Shown here piece by piece: positions 15,089-23,584 of a stretch of DNA of 38,907 nt. The position numbers and the translations under genes are program-made. The first letter of the stretch is position 1. Every line of letters begins with the position of its first letter. The DNA comes from Streptomyces muensis (GTDB taxonomy: Bacteria; Actinomycetota; Actinomycetes; Streptomycetales; Streptomycetaceae): the NCBI RefSeq assembly GCF_021474425.1, contig NZ_JAKEIP010000057.1:1-38907 (forward strand), written 5' to 3'. The notes beneath the pieces were generated by a model. It was not told the DNA's origin. It searched no databases and saw only the letters and a program-made list of their open reading frames with translations.

Positions 15089-17758
15089 GTGCGAAGAACC
15101 CGCATCCTCACCACCGTGTTGGCGCTCGCGGCCGGCCTGCTCGCCGGTACCCCCTCCGCGCTCGCCGCCCCGGCCGCGCCGGAGGTGTCGATCAGTGCCG
15201 ACAGCTACACCTGGAAGAACGCCCGCATCGACGGCGGCGGTTTCGTGCCCGGCATCGTGTTCAACCGGAAGGAGAAGAACCTCGCCTACGCCCGTACGGA
15301 CATCGGCGGAGCCTACCGTTGGCAGCAGGCCTCGAAGACGTGGACGCCGTTGTTGGACTCGGTCGGGTGGGACGACTGGGGGCATACGGGCGTGGTGAGT
15401 CTGGCGTCCGACTCCGTGGACCCGGACAAGGTGTACGCGGCGGTCGGGACGTACACCAACAACTGGGATCCGACGAACGGCGCAGTGATGCGCTCCTCCG
15501 ACCGGGGCGCGAGCTGGCAGAAGGCGGATCTGCCGTTCAAGCTGGGCGGCAACATGCCGGGGCGCGGCATGGGTGAGCGGCTGGCGGTCGATCCGAACAG
15601 GAACAGCGTGCTGTATCTGGGCGCGCCCAGCGGCGAGGGGCTGTGGCGGTCGACGGACTCCGGGGCCAGCTGGTCGCAGGTCACCGACTTCCCCAACGTC
15701 GGGAACTACGTGCAGGATCCGAGCGACACCAGCGGGTACGCCAGCGACAACCAGGGAATCGTCTGGGTCACCTTCGACGAGTCCACGGGGACCTCCGGGA
15801 GCGCCACGAAGACCATCTACGTGGGGGTCGCCGACAAGGACAACGCCGTCTATCGCTCGACGGACGCCGGCGCCACCTGGTCGCGGGTCGCCGGCCAGCC
15901 GACGGGATACCTGGCGCACAAGGGTGTCCTGGACGCGGCGAACGGCTATCTGTATCTCGCCTACAGCGACAAGGGCGGGCCGTACGACGGCGGCAAGGGC
16001 CGGCTGTGGCGGTACGCGACGGCGTCCGGCACCTGGACGGACATCAGCCCGGTCGCCGAGGCGGACACCTATTACGGTTTCGCCGGGTTGACCGTCGACC
16101 GGCAGAAGCCGGGGACCGTGATGGCGACGGCGTACAGCTCCTGGTGGCCGGACACCCAGATCTTCCGCTCGACGGACAGCGGCGGGACGTGGACGAAGGC
16201 GTGGGACTACACGTCGTATCCCAGCCGCGCCAACCGGTACACGATGGACGTCTCGTCGTCGCCGTGGCTGACGTGGGGCGCCAACCCGTCGCCGCCCGAG
16301 GAGACGCCGAAGCTGGGCTGGATGACGGAGGCGCTGGAGATCGACCCGTTCGACTCGAACCGGATGATGTACGGGACGGGCGCGACGATCTACGGCACCG
16401 AGGACCTGACGAAGTGGGACAGCGGGAGCCGGTTCACCATCAGGCCGATGGTGCAGGGCCTGGAGGAGACGGCCGTCAACGACCTCGCCTCGCCGCCCTC
16501 GGGCGCACCGCTGCTCAGCGCGCTGGGTGACATCGGCGGCTTCCGGCACACGGACCTCACCAAGGTGCCGTCGATGATGTTCACCCAGCCGAACTTCACC
16601 ACGACGACGAGCCTGGACTACGCCGAGTCCAGCCCGAACACCGTCGTACGGGTCGGCAACCTCGACTCCGGTCCGCACATCGCCTTCTCGACGGACAACG
16701 GCGCCAACTGGTTCGCCGGGACCGACCCTTCGGGCGTCAGCGGCGGCGGCACGGTCGCCGCGGCCGCGGACGGCAGCCGGTTCGTGTGGAGCCCGGCCGG
16801 TACGGGTGTGCAGTACGCGACCGGGTTCGGCAACTCCTGGCAGGCGTCGAGCGGGATCCCGGCCGGGGCGATCGTCGAGTCGGACCGGGTCGACCCGACG
16901 ACGTTCTACGGCTTCAAGTCCGGGAAGTTCTACGTCAGTTCGGACGGCGGCGCGACCTTCACGGCGTCCTCGGCGGCCGGGCTGCCGAGCGGGGACAGTG
17001 TGCGCTTCAAGGCGCTGCCCGGTGTGAAGGGGGAGGTGTGGCTGGCGGGCGGCGCGCCGGACGGGGCGTACGGTCTGTGGCACTCGACGGACGGCGGCGC
17101 GAGCTTCACCAAGCTCTCGAACGTCGAGCAGGCCGACGCGGTCGGCTTCGGCAAGGCGGCGCCGGGAGCGTCGTACCAGACCCTGTACGTCAGCGCGAAG
17201 ATCGCCGGAGTGCGCGGTATCTTCCGCTCCACCGACAAGGGCGCGACCTGGACCCGTGTCAACGACGACGCCCACCAGTGGGGTTGGACGGGCGCGGCGA
17301 TCACGGGTGACCCCCGGGTGTACGGGCGGGTGTACGTGGCGACCAACGGGCGGGGCGTCATCTACGGCGAGACGGCCGACGGCGGCAGCACGGATCCCGA
17401 TCCGGACCCCGACCCGGATCCCGACCCCACGCCGACCGGCGCCTGCGCGGTGACGTACAAGGTCACCAACCAGTGGTCGGGCGGATTCCAGGCCGACGTA
17501 CAGCTGTCCAACACCGGTTCGGCCGCTTGGAGCGGCTGGTCCCTCGGCTGGTCCTTCGCGGACGGGCAGCGGATCACTCAGGTGTGGAACGCCGAGCACA
17601 CGCAGTCCGGTTCGGCGGTGAGCGCGAGGAACGTGGGCTGGAACGGCAGTGTGGCGGCCGGCTCGTCCGTGAGCTTCGGCTTCACGGGGAGCTGGTCGGG
17701 GACGAACGCCGAGCCTGCGGCGTTCAAGCTGGGCGAGCAGACCTGCACGGTGAGCTGA
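15089..17758 (+). CDS. Secreted GH74 xyloglucanase with C-terminal CBM2
   Basis: An 889-residue exported enzyme. It has a signal peptide (1-28, ending ALA then AP), a two-propeller GH74 catalytic region (about 40-765) rich in BNR/Asp-box motifs (RSTDSGASW, RSTDAGATW, RSTDKGATW), a DP-repeat linker (about 769-784) and a CBM2 (about 787-889). Asp72 in RTDIGGAYRW and Asp481 in LGDIGGFRH are in the places of the catalytic base and acid of GH74 enzymes. It should cut xyloglucan, exposing cellulose to GH6 and GH48. GTG at 15089 follows AAGGAAGGA by seven bases; the frame is open 50 codons further but has no signal peptide there. No CebR site is visible directly upstream. Confidence 0.95.
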   Translation: MRRTRILTTVLALAAGLLAGTPSALAAPAAPEVSISADSYTWKNARIDGGGFVPGIVFNRKEKNLAYARTDIGGAYRWQQASKTWTPLLDSVGWDDWGHTGVVSLASDSVDPDKVYAAVGTYTNNWDPTNGAVMRSSDRGASWQKADLPFKLGGNMPGRGMGERLAVDPNRNSVLYLGAPSGEGLWRSTDSGASWSQVTDFPNVGNYVQDPSDTSGYASDNQGIVWVTFDESTGTSGSATKTIYVGVADKDNAVYRSTDAGATWSRVAGQPTGYLAHKGVLDAANGYLYLAYSDKGGPYDGGKGRLWRYATASGTWTDISPVAEADTYYGFAGLTVDRQKPGTVMATAYSSWWPDTQIFRSTDSGGTWTKAWDYTSYPSRANRYTMDVSSSPWLTWGANPSPPEETPKLGWMTEALEIDPFDSNRMMYGTGATIYGTEDLTKWDSGSRFTIRPMVQGLEETAVNDLASPPSGAPLLSALGDIGGFRHTDLTKVPSMMFTQPNFTTTTSLDYAESSPNTVVRVGNLDSGPHIAFSTDNGANWFAGTDPSGVSGGGTVAAAADGSRFVWSPAGTGVQYATGFGNSWQASSGIPAGAIVESDRVDPTTFYGFKSGKFYVSSDGGATFTASSAAGLPSGDSVRFKALPGVKGEVWLAGGAPDGAYGLWHSTDGGASFTKLSNVEQADAVGFGKAAPGASYQTLYVSAKIAGVRGIFRSTDKGATWTRVNDDAHQWGWTGAAITGDPRVYGRVYVATNGRGVIYGETADGGSTDPDPDPDPDPDPTPTGACAVTYKVTNQWSGGFQADVQLSNTGSAAWSGWSLGWSFADGQRITQVWNAEHTQSGSAVSARNVGWNGSVAAGSSVSFGFTGSWSGTNAEPAAFKLGEQTCTVS

Positions 17759-17774
17759 ACCGAGGCGAGTGAGC

Positions 17775-17811
17775 CCGGGGGCGCGTGCGGTTGGTGCGCA
17801 CGCGCCCCCGG
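17775..17811. terminator. Bidirectional terminator hairpin
   Basis: A perfect 15-bp stem (17775-17789 with 17797-17811) and a 7-base loop between the convergent GH74 and lipoprotein genes; it is the strongest hairpin I found here. Confidence 0.9.
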
Positions 17812-17817
17812 TGCTGT

Positions 17818-18423
17818 CTACGACAGCTTCCACTCCCCGATCTGCTCCGCGAAGCCGGAGTCCATCCCGAACGTGACGGTGGCCGCCTTCGACGCCTTCG
17901 GCACCTCGAACACGACCCAGCCGAGGGTCTTCGCGCCGGGCTTCAGCCGGACGTCCGAGGACATCGACGGGCCGGCCGTGATGTCGGCGAGCACGGTCCC
18001 GAACTGCTGGCCCTGGTCGTCGGCGATCTTCGCCCCGTTCGCGGGAGCGTCGGAGTAGACCTTTGTGCCGGTGTTGACCAGCTGGAACTGCACGCCGATC
18101 CAACGGTTGCCGGACTCGGGCGAGAAGAACTCGTCGCCGGACTTGGCGTTGTCGGCGACCTTCACGACGGTGACGTCGAGTCCGCTGCCGGCCTCCATGC
18201 CCTTGAGCGCCAACGTGTCGCCGACCTTGGCGACCTCGGGCGCGGCACTGCTCTCCTCGGCGGCGGCCTCCTTCTCGGCGCCGCCCTCCGCCGCGGCGGA
18301 GGCCTTCGCCTTCGGCTTGTCGACGACCTCGTCGCCGGAGCCGGAACCACAGGCCGTCAGACCGAGCGCGGCGACGGCGACAACGGCGGTGGCGGCGAGA
18401 CGTATGCGGGTGTGGTGGAACAT
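17818..18423 (-). CDS. DUF4352-type lipoprotein
   Basis: A 201-residue predicted lipoprotein. The ATG at 18423 follows GGGGAG and gives MFHHTRIRLAAT, a hydrophobic helix, and a lipobox LTACGSG with the lipidated Cys at about 25. An Ala/Glu/Lys-rich spacer to about residue 65 leads into a beta-sandwich domain of the DUF4352 (telokin-like) type, with NRWIGVQFQLVNTG and GWVVFEVPK. Such proteins sit on the outer face of the membrane and have no known enzymatic role. The frame is open further upstream to 18492 but without a signal sequence start. It converges on GH74. Confidence 0.82.
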   Translation of the reverse strand: MFHHTRIRLAATAVVAVAALGLTACGSGSGDEVVDKPKAKASAAAEGGAEKEAAAEESSAAPEVAKVGDTLALKGMEAGSGLDVTVVKVADNAKSGDEFFSPESGNRWIGVQFQLVNTGTKVYSDAPANGAKIADDQGQQFGTVLADITAGPSMSSDVRLKPGAKTLGWVVFEVPKASKAATVTFGMDSGFAEQIGEWKLS

Positions 18424-18518
18424 GTTCTCCCCAGGTTTCGGTGGTACGCATGTGAAGGACCCGTAAAGAACCTGCATGGTTGTACGGGTCATCGAAAAAA
18501 TCCGGGGACATGAGGCAA

Positions 18519-18552
18519 CCCGGCAGCCCGATGTGGCGTCAGGGCTGCCGGG
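18519..18552 (-). terminator. Terminator after the PL11 gene
   Basis: An 11-bp perfect stem (18519-18529 with 18542-18552) and a 12-base loop. On the minus strand it begins 44 bp after the PL11 stop, and a T6 run (18495-18500) follows 18 bases downstream. Confidence 0.75.
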
Positions 18553-18596
18553 CCGGGCGGGTGGACGCCTGCGTTCAGGGCGTGCTCAGGGCATGC

Positions 18597-20471
18597 TCAG
18601 GGTGTGAAGACGCTCGGACGGGGTGCCGTGGGCATGCCGTTGCCGATGAAGAAGCTCGGGTGCGGGGGCTGGTTGTACGCGGTGTTCTGCCAGGCCAGGG
18701 CCGTGCGGTACATCGGGTCGTGCAGGAGGGTCGTGATCCTGGTGTTCGTCTCGACCGGGGTCGAGTAGATCCTCAGCGCCGTGTTGCCGCTGGTGCGCCA
18801 GATGACCTCCTCGCGCCAGTCGCCGAGGATGTCACCGGAGAGCACGGGCGTGGCCTTGGTGCCGTTGTTGGAGGAGACACCGGAGCCGGTGAGGAGCCGG
18901 GTGTCGCCGGACGTGCCGTACTTGTCGATGCGGGTGCCGTCGAGGAGTTCACGGACGGGGTCGCCGTCCCACCAGGACAGGAAGTTGATGCTGGACGGCT
19001 CCCGGCCGAGGGAGGCGCCGGTCGCCGAGCGCAGGGTCGTGTCGGAGGCGGACCACGCCTCGGCGCCCGCGCTGCCGGCATGGATGTCACCCGCGACACC
19101 CCGGCCGTTGTCGGCGCCCGACGCCGTCTGCCACAGGATCTGGCCGGTGCGCGCGTCGCCCATCCAGGAGCCGGGCTTGCTGGAGTCCTCCGAGACCTTG
19201 AAGTACTCAAGGCCCGCGCGGGAGGGGTTGAGGTCCCCGACGTGGCCGGCGTCACCGTGCCCCAGCCTGGTGGTCCACAGCCCCCAGCCGTTGTCGTCCA
19301 CGGTCATGGCGCCGTACACGATCTCGTCCTTGCCGTCGGCGTCGACGTCGGCGACGGACAGGCTGTGGTTGCCCTGGCCGTCGTAGCCCTGCCCGGCGTT
19401 GGTGGAGGAGTTGGTGTCGAAGGTCCAGCGGCGCGTGAAGCTGCCGTTGCGCCAGTCCCAGGCGGCGATCACGGTACGGGTGTAGTAGCCGCGGGCCATG
19501 ATGAGCGAGGGACGGGAGCCGTCCAGGTAGGCGGTGCCGGCGAGGAACCGGTCGACCCGGTTGCCGTAGGAGTCGCCCCACGAGGACACCGTCCCTCGGG
19601 CCGGGACGTAGTCGACCGTCCCCATCGCCTTGCCGGTCTGCCCGTTGAACATGGTCAGGTACTCGGGTCCGGACAGGATGTAGCCGGACGAGTTCCGGTG
19701 GTCGGCGGACGAGCTGCCGATCACCGCGCCGGTGCCGTCCCGGGTGCCGTCGGCCGTCTTCATCGCGACCTCGGCCTTGCCGTCGCCGTCGTAGTCGTAC
19801 ACCTGGAACTGGGTGTAGTGCGCGCCGGAGCGGATGTTGCGGCCCAGGTCGACGCGCCACAGGCGGGTGCCGTCGAGCTTGATGCCGTCGACGAAGGTGT
19901 TGCCGGTGTAGCCGGACTGGGAGTTGTCCTTGGCGTTGGTGGGCTGCCACTTGAGGACGATGTCGAGGGCGCCGTCGCCGTCGAGGTCGCCGACGGAGGC
20001 GTCGTTGGCCTCGTAGGTGTAGGCCACTCCGTCGGGGGTGGTGCCGCCGGCGGGCGGGCTGATCGGGACGTCCTTGTAGCCCGGGCGGAACTGGACGGCG
20101 TGCACGGAGTCGCCCTGCTCGACGCCGTTCACGATCGCCCGGATCGTGTAGTCGGCCTGCTCCGGGGCGCCGGAGTGGAAGTAGTTCGTGGAGCCGGTGA
20201 CCGGGGTCGCGTTGACCTTCGTACCGGCCCGGTAGACGTTGAAGGAGACGTTGTCCGGGTCGGTGCCGAGCCAGCGCCAGCTGACCAGGTTGCCGCTGGA
20301 GGTGTGGACGCTGACCACGCCCCGGTCCAGGGCCTCGACCTGGCGTGCGGTGGCCGCCTCGGCCGTGCCGACGCCGTTCAGGGCGGTGAGCCCGGCGGCG
20401 ACCAGGGCGGCAGTGGCGAGCGACGCGGAGAGGGCGGCGCGGCGTCTGCGGTGCTTGCGCGGGTGCTGCAC
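18597..20471 (-). CDS. Secreted rhamnogalacturonan lyase (PL11)
   Basis: A 624-residue exported polysaccharide lyase, similar in pattern to YesW/YesX. A basic N-terminus (HPRKHRRRR), a hydrophobic stretch and AEA cleavage near residue 40 form the signal peptide. The mature part starts RQVEALDRGVVSV, typical for PL11, then a beta-like domain and an eight-bladed propeller. Calcium-binding loops DLDGDGALD, DYDGDGKAE and DVDADGKDE are visible, and DILGDWREEVIW near the end is conserved. It should cleave the rhamnose-galacturonate backbone of pectin by beta-elimination. I chose GTG at 20471 because AAGGAGG is eight bases upstream. It lies 40 bp after the WYL regulator gene on the same strand. Confidence 0.92.
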   Translation of the reverse strand: MQHPRKHRRRRAALSASLATAALVAAGLTALNGVGTAEAATARQVEALDRGVVSVHTSSGNLVSWRWLGTDPDNVSFNVYRAGTKVNATPVTGSTNYFHSGAPEQADYTIRAIVNGVEQGDSVHAVQFRPGYKDVPISPPAGGTTPDGVAYTYEANDASVGDLDGDGALDIVLKWQPTNAKDNSQSGYTGNTFVDGIKLDGTRLWRVDLGRNIRSGAHYTQFQVYDYDGDGKAEVAMKTADGTRDGTGAVIGSSSADHRNSSGYILSGPEYLTMFNGQTGKAMGTVDYVPARGTVSSWGDSYGNRVDRFLAGTAYLDGSRPSLIMARGYYTRTVIAAWDWRNGSFTRRWTFDTNSSTNAGQGYDGQGNHSLSVADVDADGKDEIVYGAMTVDDNGWGLWTTRLGHGDAGHVGDLNPSRAGLEYFKVSEDSSKPGSWMGDARTGQILWQTASGADNGRGVAGDIHAGSAGAEAWSASDTTLRSATGASLGREPSSINFLSWWDGDPVRELLDGTRIDKYGTSGDTRLLTGSGVSSNNGTKATPVLSGDILGDWREEVIWRTSGNTALRIYSTPVETNTRITTLLHDPMYRTALAWQNTAYNQPPHPSFFIGNGMPTAPRPSVFTP

Positions 20472-20511
20472 GTGACGTACCTCCTTGGGAGGACGGACGG
20501 ATTCCGTTGCC

Positions 20512-21468
20512 TCAGTCGCCGCCGTGCGCACGGAAGTTGCCGTATCTCCCGGCCAGTTCGGCCACCGTCCGGGCGATCCGCTCGCGCAGTTCGGGCGGTT
20601 GGAGCACCTCGATGCCGGTGCCGAGGCGCAGGAACTCGGCGTGGGCGTGGTCGACGGACTCGATGGGGACGGTGGCCGTAGTCCAACCGTCCTTTTCGGT
20701 ACGGCAGTTGGTCGCGCGGTCGAGTGTCACGCCGGGGGCGAGTCGCACCACCGCCTCGTGGCGGTACAGACGGGCGTGGAAGTCGCGCTGGTACGCGCTC
20801 CAATAGGCGGCGAGATCGAAGTCGCCGGGGTAGGTGAACTCCTCGTCGGCGGGGGCGAGTCGCAGGATCTGGTCGACGCGGTAGGTGCGCGGCCCCGGGC
20901 CCGCGACGACGTACCAGCGGCCCGCCTTGAGGACGAGGCCGTACGGCTCCAGGCGGCGCTCCACGTCGGTTGGTTCACGCCAGCGGCGGTACCGGACGTG
21001 CAGGACGCGGCTGTTCCAGACCGCGTCGGCGACCGCCGGGAGGTACGGCGTCTCGTCGCCGTCGGCGTACCAGCCGGGCGCGTCGAGGTGGAAGCGGCCG
21101 CTGATCCGGTCGGCGTGGCCGCGCAGTTCCGGTGGCAGGGCGGCGCGGACCTTGAGCTGGGCGGCGGCCAGGACGGAGCCGAGGCCGAGCTGGGCGGCGG
21201 GGCCGGGGGCGCCGGCGAGGAAGAGGGCCTCGGCCTCGTCGGCGTTGAGTCCGGTGAGGCGAGTGCGGTAGCCGTCGAGCAGGCGGTAGCCACCGGCGTG
21301 GCCCGCGTCGCCGTAGAGCGGGACGCCGGCCGCGCCCAGCGCCTCCACATCCCGGTACACCGTGCGCACCGACACCTCCAGCTCCTCGGCCAGTTGGGCG
21401 GCGGTCATCCGGCCGCGGGTCTGGAGCAGCAGGAGGATGGAGACGAGTCGGCTGGACTTCACTGCCAC
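20512..21468 (-). CDS. YafY/PafC-type WYL-domain transcriptional regulator
   Basis: A 318-residue regulator. An HTH_11-type winged helix at 1-58 (TAAQLAEELEVSVRTVYRDV) is followed by the WYL domain at about 135-215 (GLVLKAGRWYVVA) and a WCX dimerisation part to the end. WYL proteins sense ligands, sometimes nucleic acids or nucleotides. The start is GTG at 21468 or two codons later; neither has a clear ribosome binding site, so a leaderless message is possible. It is divergent by 33 bp from a pair of small genes it probably controls. PL11 lies 40 bp downstream, so it might also be co-transcribed with that lyase. Confidence 0.9.
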   Translation of the reverse strand: MAVKSSRLVSILLLLQTRGRMTAAQLAEELEVSVRTVYRDVEALGAAGVPLYGDAGHAGGYRLLDGYRTRLTGLNADEAEALFLAGAPGPAAQLGLGSVLAAAQLKVRAALPPELRGHADRISGRFHLDAPGWYADGDETPYLPAVADAVWNSRVLHVRYRRWREPTDVERRLEPYGLVLKAGRWYVVAGPGPRTYRVDQILRLAPADEEFTYPGDFDLAAYWSAYQRDFHARLYRHEAVVRLAPGVTLDRATNCRTEKDGWTTATVPIESVDHAHAEFLRLGTGIEVLQPPELRERIARTVAELAGRYGNFRAHGGD

Positions 21469-21501
21469 AGGATGTCAGTGAAGCGGCCGTAGCGTCGCGT
21501 C

Positions 21502-21999
21502 ATGGCCCTCACCGAGACACCGGCGTTCGCCGAGAAACTGCTGACCGTACCGCCGCCGATCGAGGTGGCCGGACGGTGGATCAAGCGCTACCACGTCACC
21601 GCCGACCCCGCGGGCATCGCGCCCGAGGTGGCGAAGGCGGCGTACGAGATCCTGCCGGAACTGCTGCCGGAGCCGGACGGCACACCACCGGCGACGTTCG
21701 TCGTGCTGCACCGGGGCGGCGACGACGGCGCCTATCTGAACGCCTACAGCTGGGTGTGGGACAACGTCCTGCACTTCAAGGGCGCCTCGGCGGGCCAGCC
21801 GGTACTCGGCTGCCCGGACCGCGACCCGACGAACTTCATCACCCCCGACCTGCCGTGGATCGGCTGCGTTTGGGAACTCCCGCCGATCCTGCACGAACGG
21901 GACGCCTGGGTACGGCACATTCTCGCGCCCCAAGTCCCCGATCTGACCGCCTACTTGGCCGATTCACTGCCCGAAGGAACCACTGGAGACCGCGCATGA
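21502..21999 (+). CDS. Conserved hypothetical protein, 165 aa
   Basis: A soluble 165-residue protein with no signal peptide or membrane segment. Recognisable features are a Trp/Phe-rich core (YSWVWDNVLHFKG), a Cys pair at CPDRDP and IGCVWELPPILHERDAWVRH, and an acidic helical C-terminus. I do not recognise a named family with certainty. It is the first gene of a two-gene unit: its TGA overlaps the ATG of the next gene as ATGA, which indicates translational coupling. The divergent WYL regulator only 33 bp away is its likely controller. Confidence 0.8.
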   Translation: MALTETPAFAEKLLTVPPPIEVAGRWIKRYHVTADPAGIAPEVAKAAYEILPELLPEPDGTPPATFVVLHRGGDDGAYLNAYSWVWDNVLHFKGASAGQPVLGCPDRDPTNFITPDLPWIGCVWELPPILHERDAWVRHILAPQVPDLTAYLADSLPEGTTGDRA

Positions 22000-22454
22000 G
22001 CAGCCCACACGACTTCGACTTCTTCCACGGCGACTGGCAGGTCCTCAACCGCCGCCGCACCGACTTCCTCGACCCGGACAGCGACTGGGAGGAGTTCCCG
22101 GCCACCAACCGCTGCTGGCCGCTGTTCGACGGAGCCGCGAACGTCGACGAGATCGACATGCCCCGGCTCTCAGCGAAGGGCGCGACCCTGCGGCTCTTCG
22201 ACCGGGAGACGAAGCGGTGGTCGCTGAACTGGGCCTCCAGTATCAGCGGGACGCTGTTCCCGCCGGTCATCGGCCGGTTCGAGGACGGACGCGGGGAGTT
22301 CTACGGCGACGACACGTACGACGGGAAGGACGTACGGGTGCGGTTCGTCTGGTCGGGCGTCTCCACGGCGTCGGCCCGGTGGGAGCAGGCGTTCTCCGTC
22401 GACGACGGGCAGAGCTGGCTGACGAACTGGACCATGGAGTTCACTCGGGCTTGA
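21996..22454 (+). CDS. DUF1579-like small protein, 152 aa
   Basis: A 152-residue soluble protein that opens with FDFFHGDWQVLNRR and carries beta strands rich in aromatic residues (RWSLNWASSISGT, VRFVWSGVSTASARWEQAF, LTNWTMEFTR). This pattern fits the DUF1579-like / lipocalin-related group seen in actinobacteria, whose role is unknown. The ATG at 21996 overlaps the upstream stop (ATGA), so the two proteins may work together. Its last 14 bp overlap the convergent methyltransferase gene. Confidence 0.8.
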   Translation: MSSPHDFDFFHGDWQVLNRRRTDFLDPDSDWEEFPATNRCWPLFDGAANVDEIDMPRLSAKGATLRLFDRETKRWSLNWASSISGTLFPPVIGRFEDGRGEFYGDDTYDGKDVRVRFVWSGVSTASARWEQAFSVDDGQSWLTNWTMEFTRA

Positions 22455-23181
22455 GGAACGCGCGGAGGCTGAACACCGGGTCCGGGCGGGGGCGGTCCTG
22501 GTCCGGGAGTTCCGCGAGGCGGGCGGCGAAGGCGTCGGCGAGGGCGCCTCCCGGGGGCAGGGTGACGAACCAGCCGCGGTGCAGGTCGGCGACGGTGCGC
22601 CGGGGGCTGCGGCCCTGCCCGCGGCCCGTGAAACGGGCCTGCCCGGCCGGGACCAGGCCGTGGGCGAGGGCGTACGACTCCACCAGCGCCGCCTCGTCGC
22701 GGGCCGGGCGGGGCGGACGGGAGGCCAGGACGGCGTCGATGTCGCTGCCCACGTTGTGGGCGGCGGCCTTGTCGACCGTGGTGACGTACACCCCGCCGGG
22801 CCGCAGGACCCGGGCACATTCCCCGACGATGGTCCGCACGTCGTCGTCCGTCCGGGCCAGGTGCAACAGCCACACGCTGCTGACGGCGTCGAACCGGCCG
22901 GCCCCGAACGGCAGCCGCCGGCTGTCGGCGAGTACGACCGAGCCGGGGAGGCGGGCCGCGGCCTGCCGGGCCATGGCGGGCGCGAGATCGACGCCGGTCA
23001 CGCTCAGGCCGTCGCGCGCGGCCAGGCGTCGGGTGACGATGCCGGTGCCGCAGGCCACGTCGAGCAGGCGCCGCGTCCCGGCCGGCAGGAGCCCCAGCAC
23101 GGCCTCCGCGGCGGCCGCCGCCCTGGGCTCGCCGCCGCGCGAGTTGTCATACCGCTCCGCTTCCTTGTCGTAGTCCAGCAC
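22441..23181 (-). CDS. Class I SAM-dependent methyltransferase (UbiE-like)
   Basis: A 246-residue methyltransferase. Motif I LDVACGTG is at 40-47, VTGVDLAPAM is the end of strand 2, GRFDAVSSVWLLHL is motif II and CARVLRPGGVYVTTVD is motif III. The substrate is unknown. The GTG start at 23181 lies five bases after the pterin dehydratase stop, and its GAAGGG overlaps that gene's end, so the two are almost certainly co-transcribed. The frame stays open upstream through the dehydratase gene in another frame, but that part has the composition of a shadow. Confidence 0.88.
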   Translation of the reverse strand: MLDYDKEAERYDNSRGGEPRAAAAAEAVLGLLPAGTRRLLDVACGTGIVTRRLAARDGLSVTGVDLAPAMARQAAARLPGSVVLADSRRLPFGAGRFDAVSSVWLLHLARTDDDVRTIVGECARVLRPGGVYVTTVDKAAAHNVGSDIDAVLASRPPRPARDEAALVESYALAHGLVPAGQARFTGRGQGRSPRRTVADLHRGWFVTLPPGGALADAFAARLAELPDQDRPRPDPVFSLRAFLKPE

Positions 23182-23186
23182 ACCCT

Positions 23187-23489
23187 TCAGTCTGCCCCGT
23201 GACCTGGGGCGAGATCCTCGATCCTGCGGGCGAGTGCGAAGTCCCGCTCGGTCACGGCGCTCACGGTGTGGGTGTTCACGGTGAGGGAGATCGTGTTGTA
23301 GCCCAGGGTGAGGTCGGAGTGGTGGTCGAGCTCCTCCTGGACCTGGGCGATGTGCACGACCATCGCCGTGGCCGCGAAGTGCGAGGGGAGGCGGTAGGAG
23401 CGGGCGAGTCGGTCGCCGTCCAGCGACCAGCCGGGCAGTTCCGCGAGCCGGTCCTCGATCTCCTTCTGCGACAGCGGTTCGAGGGGCAT
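23187..23489 (-). CDS. 4a-hydroxytetrahydrobiopterin dehydratase (PCD/DCoH family)
   Basis: A 100-residue protein of exactly the usual size. The catalytic histidines appear as His56-His57 in ELDHHSDL and His74 in NTHTVS; WSLDGDRLARSY and ERDFALARRIEDL are the flanking conserved parts. The family dehydrates 4a-hydroxytetrahydropterin made by aromatic amino acid hydroxylases. It is the middle gene between the ADP-ribosylglycohydrolase and the methyltransferase. No pterin-dependent hydroxylase gene is in the window, so its partner is unknown. Confidence 0.93.
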   Translation of the reverse strand: MPLEPLSQKEIEDRLAELPGWSLDGDRLARSYRLPSHFAATAMVVHIAQVQEELDHHSDLTLGYNTISLTVNTHTVSAVTERDFALARRIEDLAPGHGAD

Positions 23490-23514
23490 GGCCTCGCTCC
23501 TTCCTGGACGGGAG

Positions 23515-23549
23515 GGCTGTGGGAGGTTTGTCTTCAGACTGCCACAGCC
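23515..23549 (-). other. Branched hairpin between ADP-ribosylglycohydrolase and pterin dehydratase
   Basis: Outer 8-bp perfect stem GGCTGTGG/CCACAGCC (23515-23522, 23542-23549) with an inner GTCT/AGAC stem in the loop. It lies 26 bp before the dehydratase start. It could be a terminator of the upstream gene, an attenuator or an operator. Confidence 0.5.
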
Positions 23550-23584
23550 GGGGTGCGGCGGCCCTGGTCAGCCGGGGCCCGAGG

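Noticed and set aside
17394..17438. Short repeated DNA as a possible tandem-repeat locus
   Set aside because: It encodes the Asp-Pro linker between GH74 and CBM2, a normal linker composition.
14822..18511. Very long open frame on the minus strand across GH74
   Set aside because: Antisense shadow caused by high third-position GC. Its translation is Arg/Gly/Val-rich without any domain, while the plus strand gives a complete GH74-CBM2 enzyme.
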